NCBI RefSeq assembly: GCF_002934235.1 | Contig: NZ_PTIS01000007.1 | Span: 59,102 to 123,101, forward strand | Direction of reading: 5' to 3' | DNA length: 64,000 nt | Source of the DNA: Clostridium algidicarnis DSM 15099 | Lineage (GTDB): Bacteria > Bacillota > Clostridia > Clostridiales > Clostridiaceae | Shown here: positions 7,816 to 17,245 of the stretch, piece by piece | Position numbering within the stretch: the first letter of the stretch is position 1 | Layout of the letters: the number at the start of each line of letters is the position of its first letter | The notes under the pieces: generated by a model | What the model was told of the DNA's origin: nothing | Seen by the model: the letters and a program-made list of their open reading frames with translations, nothing else | Databases searched by the model: none | Program-made: the position numbers and the translations under genes

Positions 7816-9246
7816 TTATACATTAATTTCAGTTATGCCACCAATTAAATCAGAATTATTTTCAAGTATAGGTTTTACCTTAGATTGAATAAAATCAGTA
7901 ACTTGACCTGGAGCTCTTCCTATGAAATTTTTAGGATTTATAATTTTTGTAATTTCATCTTCAGTAAAAGGGAAGCTTTTGTCATTTATTATTCGATCTA
8001 TTAAATCATTATTAAGTCCTTCTTTTTTAACTCTACTTGCCGCATCCATAGAATGTATTCTTATTCGTTCATGAAGTTCTTGCCTATCTCCACCTTTTTT
8101 TACAGCTTCCATTAATATGTTTTCTGTAGCCATAAAAGGTAATTCGTTAATTACATGAGATTCGATTATTTTATCATAGACCACTAAGTTTGAAGATATA
8201 TTTGAATAAAGATTTAAAGCTCCATCCAAAGCTAGGAAAGCCTCAGCTATAGCTATTCTCTTATTAGCAGAGTCATCTAAAGTTCTTTCAAACCATTGAG
8301 TCGCAGCAGTTATTGCAGGGTTTAAAGAATTCACTATAACTAGCCTTGATAGGGCACCTATGCGCTCAGATCTCATAGGATTCCTTTTGTATGCCATAGC
8401 CGATGAACCTACTTGAGTCTTTTCAAAAGGTTCTTCCATTTCCTTCATGCCTTGGAGTAATCTCAAATCATTACTAAACTTATAAGCACTTTGAGCAATT
8501 TCGGAAAGTGTATTAAGTACTATAGAATCTATTTTTCTAGGATATGTTTGGCCAGTAACATCATAGCTTTCTTTAAAATCAAATTCTCTCGCAACTAAGG
8601 TGTCTAATTTTTTTACCAACTCTTCATCATTATTAAATAAATTCATAAAGCTTGCCTGAGTTCCAGTAGTTCCTTTTACCCCTCTAAACTTTAGTGAATC
8701 TATTACATATTGTAAGCTTTCTAAATCTATCATAAGATCTTGAATCCACAAAGTCGCCCTTTTTCCTACTGTTGTAAGTTGAGCTGGTTGAAAATGTGTA
8801 AATCCAAGAGTAGGAAGCTCTTTATATTCTATTGCAAATTTAGACAAAGAATTTATTATATTTAAAATCTTCTTTTTAATAAGATTAAGTGCCTCCTTCA
8901 TTATTATAAGATCCGTATTATCTCCAACAAAACAGCTGGTAGCCCCTAAATGTATTATTGCTTTTGACTCTGGACATTGCAGTCCATAAGCATAAATATG
9001 GCTCATAACGTCATGTCTTATTTCTTTTTCCTTAATTATAGCATCTTCATAATTTATATTATGTATATTTTCTTCTAATTTTGAAACTTGATCTTCAGTT
9101 ATATCAAGTCCGAGTGCCCTCTCGCTTCTTGCTAATGCCACCCATAACTTTCTCCAAGTAGTAAACTTATACTCTTCAGAAAATAAATAGCTCATTTCCT
9201 TAGAAGAATACCTGCTATTAAGTGGTGTAGAATATTGGTTTCTCAT
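7816..9246 (-). CDS. purB: Adenylosuccinate lyase
   Basis: PurB catalyses two beta-eliminations releasing fumarate: one in the IMP pathway (SAICAR to AICAR) and one converting adenylosuccinate to AMP. The 476-residue protein has the fumarase/aspartase superfamily signature GSSAMAYKRNPMRSE and an upstream TGTQASF loop with the expected T/S residues. The ATG at 9246 is chosen because GGAGG sits seven to eleven bases before it; the ATG at 9258 overlaps that site. It stands alone, not in a pur operon, with its own promoter region (TATAAT-like boxes) and a triple hairpin downstream. Confidence 0.96.
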   Translation of the reverse strand: MRNQYSTPLNSRYSSKEMSYLFSEEYKFTTWRKLWVALARSERALGLDITEDQVSKLEENIHNINYEDAIIKEKEIRHDVMSHIYAYGLQCPESKAIIHLGATSCFVGDNTDLIIMKEALNLIKKKILNIINSLSKFAIEYKELPTLGFTHFQPAQLTTVGKRATLWIQDLMIDLESLQYVIDSLKFRGVKGTTGTQASFMNLFNNDEELVKKLDTLVAREFDFKESYDVTGQTYPRKIDSIVLNTLSEIAQSAYKFSNDLRLLQGMKEMEEPFEKTQVGSSAMAYKRNPMRSERIGALSRLVIVNSLNPAITAATQWFERTLDDSANKRIAIAEAFLALDGALNLYSNISSNLVVYDKIIESHVINELPFMATENILMEAVKKGGDRQELHERIRIHSMDAASRVKKEGLNNDLIDRIINDKSFPFTEDEITKIINPKNFIGRAPGQVTDFIQSKVKPILENNSDLIGGITEINV

Positions 9247-9373
9247 AATTACCTCCATACGAACGTATTTGTTTTTAATTATATCATTATTCGTATTATA
9301 TCATATTTATTTAAATAGTTCTATTTTAGTTTTTAATTAATAAACTAATATTAGATATTATAAGGAGGATGCT

Positions 9374-9595
9374 ATGTATAAATTAAATATTTTTGATAAG
9401 ATATCATTCATATTAGTTATAATAGGATCAATAAACATGGGTTTAATCGGAGTTACTAATACTAATATATTCTATTTGCTTTTTAGTTCTTTTGACTTTA
9501 TAGAAAGGCTTTTATATATTATCATAGGAATTTCAGGCTTAAATCTTTTAGTTTTTATTTTTAGAACTAGATTAATAAGTTTTAAAGAAAAATAA
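9374..9595 (+). CDS. DUF378 family small membrane protein
   Basis: The 73-residue protein has two hydrophobic segments (about 10-28 and 44-63) with the DUF378 pattern DKISFILVIIGSINMGLIG near the N-terminus. Nothing is known of its role. The ATG follows AAGGAGGATGCT. It is divergent from purB, and its stop codon is part of the terminator stem. Confidence 0.88.
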   Translation: MYKLNIFDKISFILVIIGSINMGLIGVTNTNIFYLLFSSFDFIERLLYIIIGISGLNLLVFIFRTRLISFKEK

Positions 9596-9630
9596 AAAGA
9601 TACTCCTTTATGGAGTATCTTTTTATTTTT
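9592..9630. terminator. Bidirectional terminator between DUF378 gene and ptsH
   Basis: A perfect 15-bp stem (9592-9606 with 9612-9626) with a 5-nt loop ends in TTTTTAT on one strand and the mirror run on the other. Confidence 0.85.
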
Positions 9631-9636
9631 TTCTTC

Positions 9637-9897
9637 TTATTCTTCTAATGATTTAATTAGCTTAACTATTTCTTCTACTGCATGAGTTTCGTCGTCTCCT
9701 GACGCCATAACTGTAATTGTAGAATCCTTTGTTACGCCAAGAGATAAAACTCCTATTAAACTTTTAACATTAGCTTTTTTCCCATTAAACTCTATGCTCA
9801 CGTCTGATTTAAATGAAGACGCCTTTTTAACAAGCAATGTAGCAGGTCTCGCATGAAGTCCAGTGCTATTTTTAACGATTACCTCTTTTGAAATCAT
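9637..9897 (-). CDS. ptsH: Phosphocarrier protein HPr
   Basis: HPr (86 residues) passes phosphate from enzyme I to PTS EIIA domains. The active-site histidine is H15 in TGLHARPAT. S46 in VKSLIGV is the HPr kinase target used for catabolite repression in Firmicutes. The ATG at 9897 follows GAGGTG; the GTG at 9906 lies in that site. Enzyme I is not adjacent. An EIIA gene lies 64 bp upstream on the same strand. A Crh-like paralogue is unlikely because H15 is present. Confidence 0.95.
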   Translation of the reverse strand: MISKEVIVKNSTGLHARPATLLVKKASSFKSDVSIEFNGKKANVKSLIGVLSLGVTKDSTITVMASGDDETHAVEEIVKLIKSLEE

Positions 9898-9961
9898 TAT
9901 ATTCACCTCTTTAATTCAAATTTTAATTAGCTACTATATTATATCATGTTTATTTCATAGT

Positions 9962-10423
9962 TCAAGGTTTTAAAGTAATATCCATAATTACATCCCCTAC
10001 TTTATAGGCTTTATAATTAAATGATATGTTGGAAATAAGTTCTGAATTCGTTATTACCATAGGTGTTGTAGTTGATGCATACTTTTCTATATATTCTCTA
10101 TCAAAAAATAAAATTTTATCTCCTACATCGACATGGTCTCCTTTATTTACATAATAGGCAAATCCTTTACCGTTTAACTTAACAGAATCTATCCCTACAT
10201 GTATTAATACTTGCAGTCCCGAATCTGTTTTTATAGATAAAGCATGCCGTCCTTCATAAATCAAAGTTATTTCTCCTGATACAGGAGCGTATAAAAAATT
10301 TCCTTTTGGTTCTATGGCGATGCCTTCACCCATTATCTTTTTATTAAATAAATAGTCGTTCACCTCAGATATTGGTTTTACTGCACCCTCAACTGGTAGA
10401 TATAATTTCAAATTCTTTTCCAT
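9962..10423 (-). CDS. PTS glucose-type EIIA component
   Basis: A 153-residue free-standing EIIA of the glucose class. It carries the two histidines of the active site, H60 (EGRHALSI) and H75 (VLIHVGIDSV); H75 is the one phosphorylated by HPr. Free EIIA-Glc proteins serve EIIBC transporters that lack their own A domain. Start ATG follows AAGGAGTGTTATT. It is on the same strand as ptsH and could be cotranscribed with it; no EIIBC is in view. Confidence 0.93.
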   Translation of the reverse strand: MEKNLKLYLPVEGAVKPISEVNDYLFNKKIMGEGIAIEPKGNFLYAPVSGEITLIYEGRHALSIKTDSGLQVLIHVGIDSVKLNGKGFAYYVNKGDHVDVGDKILFFDREYIEKYASTTTPMVITNSELISNISFNYKAYKVGDVIMDITLKP

Positions 10424-10491
10424 AATAACACTCCTTATCTAAAGTTCATACTATCAATATAACACTAAATCATCTTTTTAAAACAAACTGT

Positions 10492-11685
10492 TTAAATTAT
10501 CTTAGCTATAAATGTTTCTATTCTATCTAAACCCTTATTTATATTATCTAAAGAGGTAGCGTAAGATAGTCTTATGTAATTACTAACTCCAAAAGCGTCC
10601 CCTGGTATAACTGCTACTCTTTCTTGTTCTAGAAGTAATCTTGAAAAATCTAATGAATCCTTTATAACCTCATTATTAATCTTTTTATTTAGTAAATCTT
10701 CTATATTTATCATTACATAAAATGCGCCATCTGGATTTATTGCAGATATACCTTTTATCTTTTCAATTCTATTAACCATATAATCTTTTCTATTGCTAAA
10801 TTCCTTTACCATAAAATCCATAGTATCTTGATTCCCAGAAATAGCTTCAACGGCCGCATATTGAGCTATGGAGTTAGGGTTAGAGGTTGTATGGCTTTGT
10901 ATGTTAGACATAAGCTTGATTATCTCTTTTGGGCCAGCAGCATATCCAATTCTCCATCCAGTCATTGCATAGGATTTAGACACACCATTTATAACTATAG
11001 TTCTATTGTAAGCATCTTCAGATACACTAGCTATGCTTATATGCTTTTTGTCTCCATATATTAATTTTTCATATATCTCATCAGAGATTATTATTATATC
11101 ATTTTCTTTACAAAAGTTAGCTATAAAAACCAATTCTTCTTTACTGTACAAAGTTCCTGTAGGATTATTAGGACTATTAATTATAATTGCCTTTGTTTTG
11201 CTTGTTACTGCACCTTTCAATGATTCTAAAGTGTACTTGAAATTGTTTCCTTTTCCACTATTTACGTATACCGGTACCCCGTCTGCAAGCCTTATTAGTT
11301 CAGGGTAGCTCACCCAGTATGGTGTAGACACAATAACTTCATCACAAGGGTTTAATATAGCTTGAAATACATTAGCTAAACATTGCTTTGCACCTGTGGA
11401 TATGATTATTTGTGATGAATCATAAGAAAGATTATTATCTTTTTTAAACTTTCCAACAATAACATTCTTAAGTTCAATAATTCCTGATGCTGGTGTATAT
11501 CTTGTTAATCCTTTTTTCATAGCTTCTATAGCGGCATTTTGAATATTTTCTGGAGTATCAAAATCAGGTTCTCCTGCTCCAAAGCCAATGACATCTATAC
11601 CTTCTGATTTCATTTTTTTAGCTTTAGCCGTAATGGCTAAAGTTAAAGATGGTTCTATTTGTTTTGCTTTTAAAGAAAGTTTCAT
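10492..11685 (-). CDS. aspC: PLP-dependent aminotransferase, aspartate aminotransferase family
   Basis: A 397-residue class I aminotransferase, probably interconverting aspartate/oxaloacetate with glutamate/2-oxoglutarate. The PLP lysine is K237 in VSKSYAMTGWRIGYAAG. SPNNPTG supplies the cofactor-binding Asn, and YIRLSYATS near the C-terminus holds the carboxylate-binding Arg. The N-terminal GAGEPDFDTP motif places it in the thermophile/Bacillus-type Ib subgroup, which can have broader specificity, so the substrate is inferred. Confidence 0.9.
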   Translation of the reverse strand: MKLSLKAKQIEPSLTLAITAKAKKMKSEGIDVIGFGAGEPDFDTPENIQNAAIEAMKKGLTRYTPASGIIELKNVIVGKFKKDNNLSYDSSQIIISTGAKQCLANVFQAILNPCDEVIVSTPYWVSYPELIRLADGVPVYVNSGKGNNFKYTLESLKGAVTSKTKAIIINSPNNPTGTLYSKEELVFIANFCKENDIIIISDEIYEKLIYGDKKHISIASVSEDAYNRTIVINGVSKSYAMTGWRIGYAAGPKEIIKLMSNIQSHTTSNPNSIAQYAAVEAISGNQDTMDFMVKEFSNRKDYMVNRIEKIKGISAINPDGAFYVMINIEDLLNKKINNEVIKDSLDFSRLLLEQERVAVIPGDAFGVSNYIRLSYATSLDNINKGLDRIETFIAKII

Positions 11686-11822
11686 TTATGTTTCCCCCGT
11701 TTTAAATATATTTTGTGTTTATAATTTTATATCTATAAAAAATCTAATACAATTTGAAACCCTTTACTAAACTCATTATAGCAAAAAACAAAATGATTTC
11801 GTAGTTGCAAGTCCTTTTATAA

Positions 11823-12083
11823 TTACCTACATTGGATAATTAATTTGATTGCAGTTCTCTCTTCTCCATCAATTTCAATATCTGTAAATGCAGGCACACA
11901 AATAAGGTCTTTACCACTAGGAGCCACAAACCCTCTCGCTATTGCTATAGCTTTGATTGATTGATTAACAGCTCCAGCTCCTATAGCTTGAATTTCTACG
12001 GTATCTTTTTCTTTTAATATGGCCGCTAAGGCCCCTGCTACAGAGTTAGGATTAGATTTAGTAGATACTTTTAATATTTCCAT
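11823..12083 (-). CDS. spoVS: Stage V sporulation protein S
   Basis: The 86-residue, Alba-fold protein matches SpoVS nearly end to end (MEILKVSTKSNPNSVAGALA, GAGAVNQSIKAIAIARGFVAP). In Bacillus it is needed for spore coat assembly and affects septation; it may bind nucleic acid. Its place after rny fits Firmicute gene order, but ymdB, which usually lies between, is missing. Confidence 0.96.
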   Translation of the reverse strand: MEILKVSTKSNPNSVAGALAAILKEKDTVEIQAIGAGAVNQSIKAIAIARGFVAPSGKDLICVPAFTDIEIDGEERTAIKLIIQCR

Positions 12084-12205
12084 TAATTTTACCCCCTAAA
12101 TATAAAATCATCTATTGCATTTAAACAATAATAGTTAATACATCTCTATAACTACTATAATTCTACACATATGTAAAAAGTCCTTTCTATATAGCAATAT
12201 ATTTA

Positions 12206-12247
12206 AAAATAAAATACACCTTGCTAAAGCAAAGTGTATTTTATTTT
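12206..12247 (-). terminator. Terminator after rny
   Basis: A 14-bp A/T stem (12206-12219 with 12234-12247) continues, after one mismatch, into GCTAAAGC. T-rich sequence follows on the minus strand. Confidence 0.75.
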
Positions 12248-12254
12248 TGTGTAA

Positions 12255-13808
12255 CTATTTAGCATAATCGATAGCTCTAGTTTCTCTTATTACATTAATT
12301 TTTATTTGACCTGGATATTCTAATTCGCTTTCTATGGTTTTGACTATATCCCTTGCCATTTCAATAGCTCCAGCGTCATCAACTTGATCAGGCTTTACAA
12401 TTATACGTATTTCTCTTCCCGCCTGTATAGCATAAGATTTTTCTACTCCCTCATGACTATTTGAAATCTCTTCAAGCTTTTCAAGACGTTTAATATAAGT
12501 TTCTAATGTCTCTCTTCTAGCTCCTGGTCTAGCAGCAGATATAGCATCTGAAGCTTGAACCAATACTGCTTCAAGAGATTGCATTTCTACATCACCATGA
12601 TGAGCTGCAATAGCATTAACTATTATAGCAGATTCATGATACTTTTTAGCCATGTCTGCTCCTATTAGAGCGTGTGGCCCTTCTATTTCATGATCCAAAG
12701 CTTTCCCAATATCATGTAATAATCCTGCTCTTTTAGCAATAGTAGGATCAAGTCCTAGTTCTGATGCCATAAGCGCAGCTAAATAGGAAACCTCTATAGA
12801 GTGTTTAAGTACATTCTGACCATAACTAGTTCTGTATTTTAGTCTTCCTAAAAGTTTAATCAATTCAGGATGTAATCCGTGAACAGCTGTCTCAAAAGTA
12901 GCTTGCTCACCTTCTTCTTTTATGTCATTTTCTACATCTTTTTTAGCTCGTTCAACCATCTCTTCGATTCTAGCTGGATGAATTCTTCCATCAACAATTA
13001 GTTTTTCTAATGCTATCCTTGCAACTTCCCTTCTTATAGGGTCAAAGCAAGATAATATAACTGCTTCTGGTGTATCATCGATAATTAAATCTACACCTGT
13101 CAATGTCTCAAGAGTTCTTATGTTCCTACCTTCTCTGCCTATAATTCTACCCTTCATTTCATCGTTAGGTAAAGCTACTACATGTACAGTTGATTCAGAT
13201 ACATGATCTGCAGCACATCTTTGTATAGCACAAGTTATTACCTCTCTTGCTCTTTTATCTGCTTCATCTTTAGCCTTAGATTCAATATCTTTAATCATTA
13301 ATGCAGTCTCATGTTTAATTTCTCTACGCACTTCTTCAAGTAATATCTGCTTTGCCTCTTCTGCAGATAATCCTGAAATTCTTTCAAGTTCTTGTCTTTG
13401 TTGTGAATATAAATCTTTCACTCCGCTTTCAAGTTCTTCCACTTGTTGAGCCTTTTTACTTAAGTTCTCTTCTTTTTTCTCTAATGAATCACTTTTTTTG
13501 TCTAAAGTTTCTTCCCTTTGGATTAGTCTTCTTTCAAATCTTTGTACTTCATTTCTTCTTTCACGAGACTCTTTTTCAAAATCACTTCTTAATTTGTGAA
13601 CCTCTTCTTTAGCTTCTAAAATTGCTTCTTTTTTTAAGTTCTCTGATTCTTTTTTACTGCTAACAAGTATTGCTTCAGCCTCTTTTTCCATATCTAGAAG
13701 TTTACTTTTAGATTCTTTTATTTTATTATGGAATAGAATATATATAGCAATGCCAGCTAATGCTAGTATAACAATAGTTATTAGTAAAATTTTAAAAGTT
13801 GAATCCAT
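12255..13808 (-). CDS. rny: Ribonuclease Y
   Basis: RNase Y is the membrane-tethered endoribonuclease that starts mRNA decay in Firmicutes. The 517-residue protein has one N-terminal membrane helix (about 5-26), a long coiled coil (about 30-195), a KH domain ([15 protein letters not shown]) and an HD domain with the catalytic pair in [13 protein letters not shown]. The C-terminal part ends with [13 protein letters not shown], typical of the family. It follows recA, as in Bacillus. Confidence 0.97.
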   Translation of the reverse strand: MDSTFKILLITIVILALAGIAIYILFHNKIKESKSKLLDMEKEAEAILVSSKKESENLKKEAILEAKEEVHKLRSDFEKESRERRNEVQRFERRLIQREETLDKKSDSLEKKEENLSKKAQQVEELESGVKDLYSQQRQELERISGLSAEEAKQILLEEVRREIKHETALMIKDIESKAKDEADKRAREVITCAIQRCAADHVSESTVHVVALPNDEMKGRIIGREGRNIRTLETLTGVDLIIDDTPEAVILSCFDPIRREVARIALEKLIVDGRIHPARIEEMVERAKKDVENDIKEEGEQATFETAVHGLHPELIKLLGRLKYRTSYGQNVLKHSIEVSYLAALMASELGLDPTIAKRAGLLHDIGKALDHEIEGPHALIGADMAKKYHESAIIVNAIAAHHGDVEMQSLEAVLVQASDAISAARPGARRETLETYIKRLEKLEEISNSHEGVEKSYAIQAGREIRIIVKPDQVDDAGAIEMARDIVKTIESELEYPGQIKINVIRETRAIDYAK

Positions 13809-13972
13809 GTCACAACACCTCCTTAATTTCTATGTGAATTTAAGCTTTAGTCAACCTATCTCATAGAAAAGGTGTTTAATTCTTTTTTATAAATACTATT
13901 TGATTATATCAAACCAGTATTTGTCTATATTATATTTTAAATTCAAATCTATGTCAAGATGAATTGATGCAT

Positions 13973-14003
13973 AAAAACTGCAAGAACTATTCTTGCAGTT
14001 TTT
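13973..14003 (-). terminator. Terminator after recA
   Basis: A perfect 13-bp stem, AAAAACTGCAAGA with TCTTGCAGTTTTT, has a 5-nt loop. Confidence 0.85.
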
Positions 14004-14013
14004 AAAAGTACCT

Positions 14014-15114
14014 TTATTTTTTCTGTTTTACATTTTTTGATTCATCATCTTTATTTGAATCCACTGTTTTAGATTCTTTGTTTACCGATTTAGCTTTTTC
14101 CGCGTCCACCTTACTCAATGGCAAATTAAACTTTTCTCTTATAAGAACTTCTATTTCTTTCATAAGTTCAGGATTTTCTTTTAGGTATTGCTTGGCATTT
14201 TCTCTACCTTGACCAAGTCTAACATCCTTATAAGAAAACCAAGATCCACTTTTTTGAACAATATCTTCTTTTGAGCCTATATCTAGAACGCTACCTTCTT
14301 TTGAAATTCCACCATTATACATGATATCAAATTCAGCTTGTTTAAAAGGAGGCGCTACTTTGTTTTTTGTAACCTTTACTCTAGTTCTATTTCCAACCAC
14401 ATCATCGCCTTGTTTAATTGAATCAATTCTTCTTATATCAAGTCTTACAGATGAATAGAACTTAAGAGCTCTTCCACCTGGAGTAACTTCTGGACTACCA
14501 AACATTACTCCAACCTTTTCTCTTAGTTGATTAATAAATATAGCTACACATTTTGATTTATTAATACTTCCAGAAAGTTTTCTTAATGCTTGAGACATAA
14601 GTCTTGCTTGTAAACCTACATGAGAATCTCCCATTTCGCCTTCTATTTCTGCCCTTGGAACTAAGGCAGCTACAGAATCCACTACAATTACATCAATAGC
14701 TCCTGATCTAACTAAAGCTTCAGTTATTTCCAGTGCCTGTTCACCAGTATCTGGTTGAGACACAATTAAATTATCTATATCTACTCCTAGTCTTTTAGCA
14801 TAAGCTGGGTCTAATGCATTTTCAGCATCTATATAAGCTGCCGTTCCTCCATTTTTTTGTGCTTCTGCAACTACATGAAGGGCAACAGTAGTCTTACCAG
14901 AAGATTCTGGGCCATATATCTCAACAACCCTTCCCTTAGGTACCCCACCTATTCCTAGTGCAATATCAATATCTAAACACCCTGTAGAAATAGAGTCTAC
15001 AGTTAGTAAGCTCCCACCACCTAGTTTCATTATAGATCCTTTACCAAATTGTTTTTCAATTTGAGTCATAGCAGTTTCAATTGCTTTTAATTTTTCATTA
15101 TCCACATTACCCAT
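14014..15114 (-). CDS. recA: Recombinase A
   Basis: RecA forms filaments on single-stranded DNA, drives strand exchange and triggers LexA cleavage. From ATG 15114 it has 366 residues. Walker A is GPESSGKT (68-75), Walker B is the [10 protein letters not shown] segment, and the L2 loop is in [20 protein letters not shown]. There is no intein. A charged Lys/Asp/Ser tail of about 35 residues ends it. The TTG at 15126 is a poorer start, since GGTGA five bases before 15114 is the best ribosome site. It has its own promoter with a LexA box and its own terminator. cinA, often just upstream, is absent. Confidence 0.98.
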   Translation of the reverse strand: MGNVDNEKLKAIETAMTQIEKQFGKGSIMKLGGGSLLTVDSISTGCLDIDIALGIGGVPKGRVVEIYGPESSGKTTVALHVVAEAQKNGGTAAYIDAENALDPAYAKRLGVDIDNLIVSQPDTGEQALEITEALVRSGAIDVIVVDSVAALVPRAEIEGEMGDSHVGLQARLMSQALRKLSGSINKSKCVAIFINQLREKVGVMFGSPEVTPGGRALKFYSSVRLDIRRIDSIKQGDDVVGNRTRVKVTKNKVAPPFKQAEFDIMYNGGISKEGSVLDIGSKEDIVQKSGSWFSYKDVRLGQGRENAKQYLKENPELMKEIEVLIREKFNLPLSKVDAEKAKSVNKESKTVDSNKDDESKNVKQKK

Positions 15115-15133
15115 TAGGGTCACCAACCTTCCC

Positions 15134-15180
15134 GAACATTAGTTCTATTATATTATAAGATAGAATATTCCAATAGTCAA
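15134..15180 (-). promoter_or_regulatory. recA promoter with perfect LexA box
   Basis: On the minus strand TTGACT (15175-15180) and TATAAT (15152-15157) are 17 bp apart. The LexA box GAACTAATGTTC (15134-15145) follows the -10 directly, about 20 bp before the start codon. Binding there would block transcription, giving SOS control. Confidence 0.88.
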
Positions 15181-15254
15181 CATCTATTAATTAATAAATT
15201 TAAAGAAATGTATACATTTAATTATTACCATATTTTACTTTCTTAATCAATATA

Positions 15255-15845
15255 TCATTTATCTATGCTTATAGCACTCTTATTTTTTATAAAATAATCT
15301 AAGCCCGATATTATAGTTATAATTACTGCAAGATATAAAAATATCTCAGGTGCCCAGTTAAAAAATCCTTTAAGTAAATTGCTATTATAAACTTTATCTG
15401 TAAGTTCTGGTTGAGCTGCAATATTTACTTTTAATAGCAATAATATTATTGCTATTATTTGAATAACAGTTTTAAGCTTACCCCAATAACTAGCTGCAAT
15501 TACATTTCCATCTGAAGCTGCAATAGTTCTAAGCCCCGTTACTGCAAATTCTCTTGCGATTATAACTATTGCAGCCCATGCAGGTACTATTTGATATTCA
15601 ACTAAGGATATTAGAGCTGCGGTAACCAAAAGTTTATCAGCTAAAGGATCCATAAATTTTCCAAACTTAGTTATCTGATTCCTACTTCGTGCTATGTATC
15701 CATCTAATTTGTCGGTCAGTGCAGCTATTATAAATATAACTGTTGCTATTATTGTGCCATAAGGTATATCTTGTACAGTTATAAATATAAGAAATATGGG
15801 TACTAAAAATATTCTTACTATTGTTAATTTATTTGCAAGATTCAT
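15255..15845 (-). CDS. pgsA: CDP-diacylglycerol--glycerol-3-phosphate 3-phosphatidyltransferase
   Basis: PgsA makes phosphatidylglycerophosphate, the first committed step to phosphatidylglycerol. The 196-residue membrane protein has the CDP-alcohol phosphatidyltransferase motif, DG-x2-AR-x8-G-x3-D-x3-D, at [13 protein letters not shown] through [11 protein letters not shown], and about five membrane helices. Its start overlaps the end of rimO by 17 nt, so the two are translationally linked. Confidence 0.95.
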   Translation of the reverse strand: MNLANKLTIVRIFLVPIFLIFITVQDIPYGTIIATVIFIIAALTDKLDGYIARSRNQITKFGKFMDPLADKLLVTAALISLVEYQIVPAWAAIVIIAREFAVTGLRTIAASDGNVIAASYWGKLKTVIQIIAIILLLLKVNIAAQPELTDKVYNSNLLKGFFNWAPEIFLYLAVIITIISGLDYFIKNKSAISIDK

Positions 15846-17166
15846 TTAAAACAACTCCCATTAAATCATATTCAAGACAACTTTTTATTTTAACTTTCAC
15901 TATATGTCCATTTTCTAGCGGAATATCACTTTCTATGATTATAGCTCCATCAACATCTGGAGCCATTTCGGTACTACGGCCGTAATAAATTCCATTGTCG
16001 AATCCTTCAATAATAACATCATATACTTTGTTTAGCTTCTTAGAGTTAATATAATTAGACACATCTTTTTGTATTAACATTAACTCCTCCTCCCTTAAAA
16101 GTTTAACCTGCTCTTCAATTTGTTCTTCCATAATGGCAGCAGGAGTACCTTCTTCTTGGGAATAGGTAAATACACCTAATTTATCTAACTTATACTCTTT
16201 TACAAAAGTTTTTAATTCTTCGAAGTTTTCTTTAGTTTCACCAGGAAATCCCACTATAATTGAAGTTCTTAAAATAATTTCTGGGATATTAGATCTTAAC
16301 TTTTCTATAACATTAATTACCTGCTCTTTATTAGTTTTTCTACCCATACGTTTCAAAATATCACTACTTATATGTTGAAGTGGTATATCTAAATACTTAC
16401 AAACCTTTTTATTATTCTTAATTTCCAATATAAGCTCATCAGTAATTTGTTCTGGGTAACAGTAAAGAACTCTTATCCACTCTATTTCTTCAATTAAACT
16501 AAGCTTTTGCAATAGTTTTGGTAACATCTTTTCATTATAAATATCCTCACCATAGCGAGTGGTATCTTGGGCTACTAATATAATTTCTTTAACACCACTT
16601 TTAGCTAATCTTTCTGCTTCATCAAGAACATTTTCTAGCTTTCTACTTCTAAAACTTCCTCTTATTTTAGGTATTATACAATAAGTACAAAAGTTATCAC
16701 AGCCTTCTGCTATTCTTATATAAGCAGTATGACCTTGTGTTGTTATTATTCTTTCACCTTCGTTTATATTTTGGTTACTAAAATTAAAGCTTGTTATTTT
16801 TTTATTGTCTTCCATAAAGTCCTGTATATATGAGATAAGCTTATCGTAATCATTAACACCCATTAAAATATCTATTTCAGGTATTAATTCTGTTATGTCT
16901 TTTCCGTACCTTTGAGTTAAGCACCCTGTTGCAATTAATAACTTGCAATTGTGCTTTTTCTTAAATTCTGCCATCTCTAATATAGTATCAATAGACTCTT
17001 GTTTTGACTTTTCAATAAATCCACAGGTATTTACCACTATAATATCTGCTTTTTTAGGATCATTTGTAATTTCATATTGGTCGTTTAATTTGCTTAAAAT
17101 TATTTCGGAATCAATTCTGTTCTTATCGCAGCCTAGACTAACCAATCCTACCTTATATTTGTTCAA
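15829..17166 (-). CDS. rimO: Ribosomal protein S12 methylthiotransferase RimO
   Basis: RimO is a radical-SAM enzyme that adds a methylthio group to the conserved aspartate of ribosomal protein S12. The start is TTG 17166, seven bases after AGGAGG, giving 445 residues, the normal length; the frame extends upstream to 17295 without family similarity. Order: UPF0004 domain with cluster-binding Cys (SLGCDKN, NTCGF, ATGCLTQ), radical-SAM core with CDNFCTYC, then a C-terminal TRAM domain. The [14 protein letters not shown] start and length favour RimO over MiaB. Confidence 0.95.
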   Translation of the reverse strand: MNKYKVGLVSLGCDKNRIDSEIILSKLNDQYEITNDPKKADIIVVNTCGFIEKSKQESIDTILEMAEFKKKHNCKLLIATGCLTQRYGKDITELIPEIDILMGVNDYDKLISYIQDFMEDNKKITSFNFSNQNINEGERIITTQGHTAYIRIAEGCDNFCTYCIIPKIRGSFRSRKLENVLDEAERLAKSGVKEIILVAQDTTRYGEDIYNEKMLPKLLQKLSLIEEIEWIRVLYCYPEQITDELILEIKNNKKVCKYLDIPLQHISSDILKRMGRKTNKEQVINVIEKLRSNIPEIILRTSIIVGFPGETKENFEELKTFVKEYKLDKLGVFTYSQEEGTPAAIMEEQIEEQVKLLREEELMLIQKDVSNYINSKKLNKVYDVIIEGFDNGIYYGRSTEMAPDVDGAIIIESDIPLENGHIVKVKIKSCLEYDLMGVVLNESCK

Positions 17167-17245
17167 AATTCTTCCTCCTAGTCGTTTAGATATACACACT
17201 AATTTTAAATCTTCTTTAACTATTAAACAAGGGCTTTTATATATT

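Noticed and set aside
9247..9373. Purine riboswitch before purB
   Set aside because: The interval is about 130 bp and no purine aptamer core or terminator could be drawn.
15114..15126. Longer RecA start at TTG 15126 or GTG 15123
   Set aside because: The best ribosome site overlaps or is too close to those codons, and RecA homologues start near ATG 15114.
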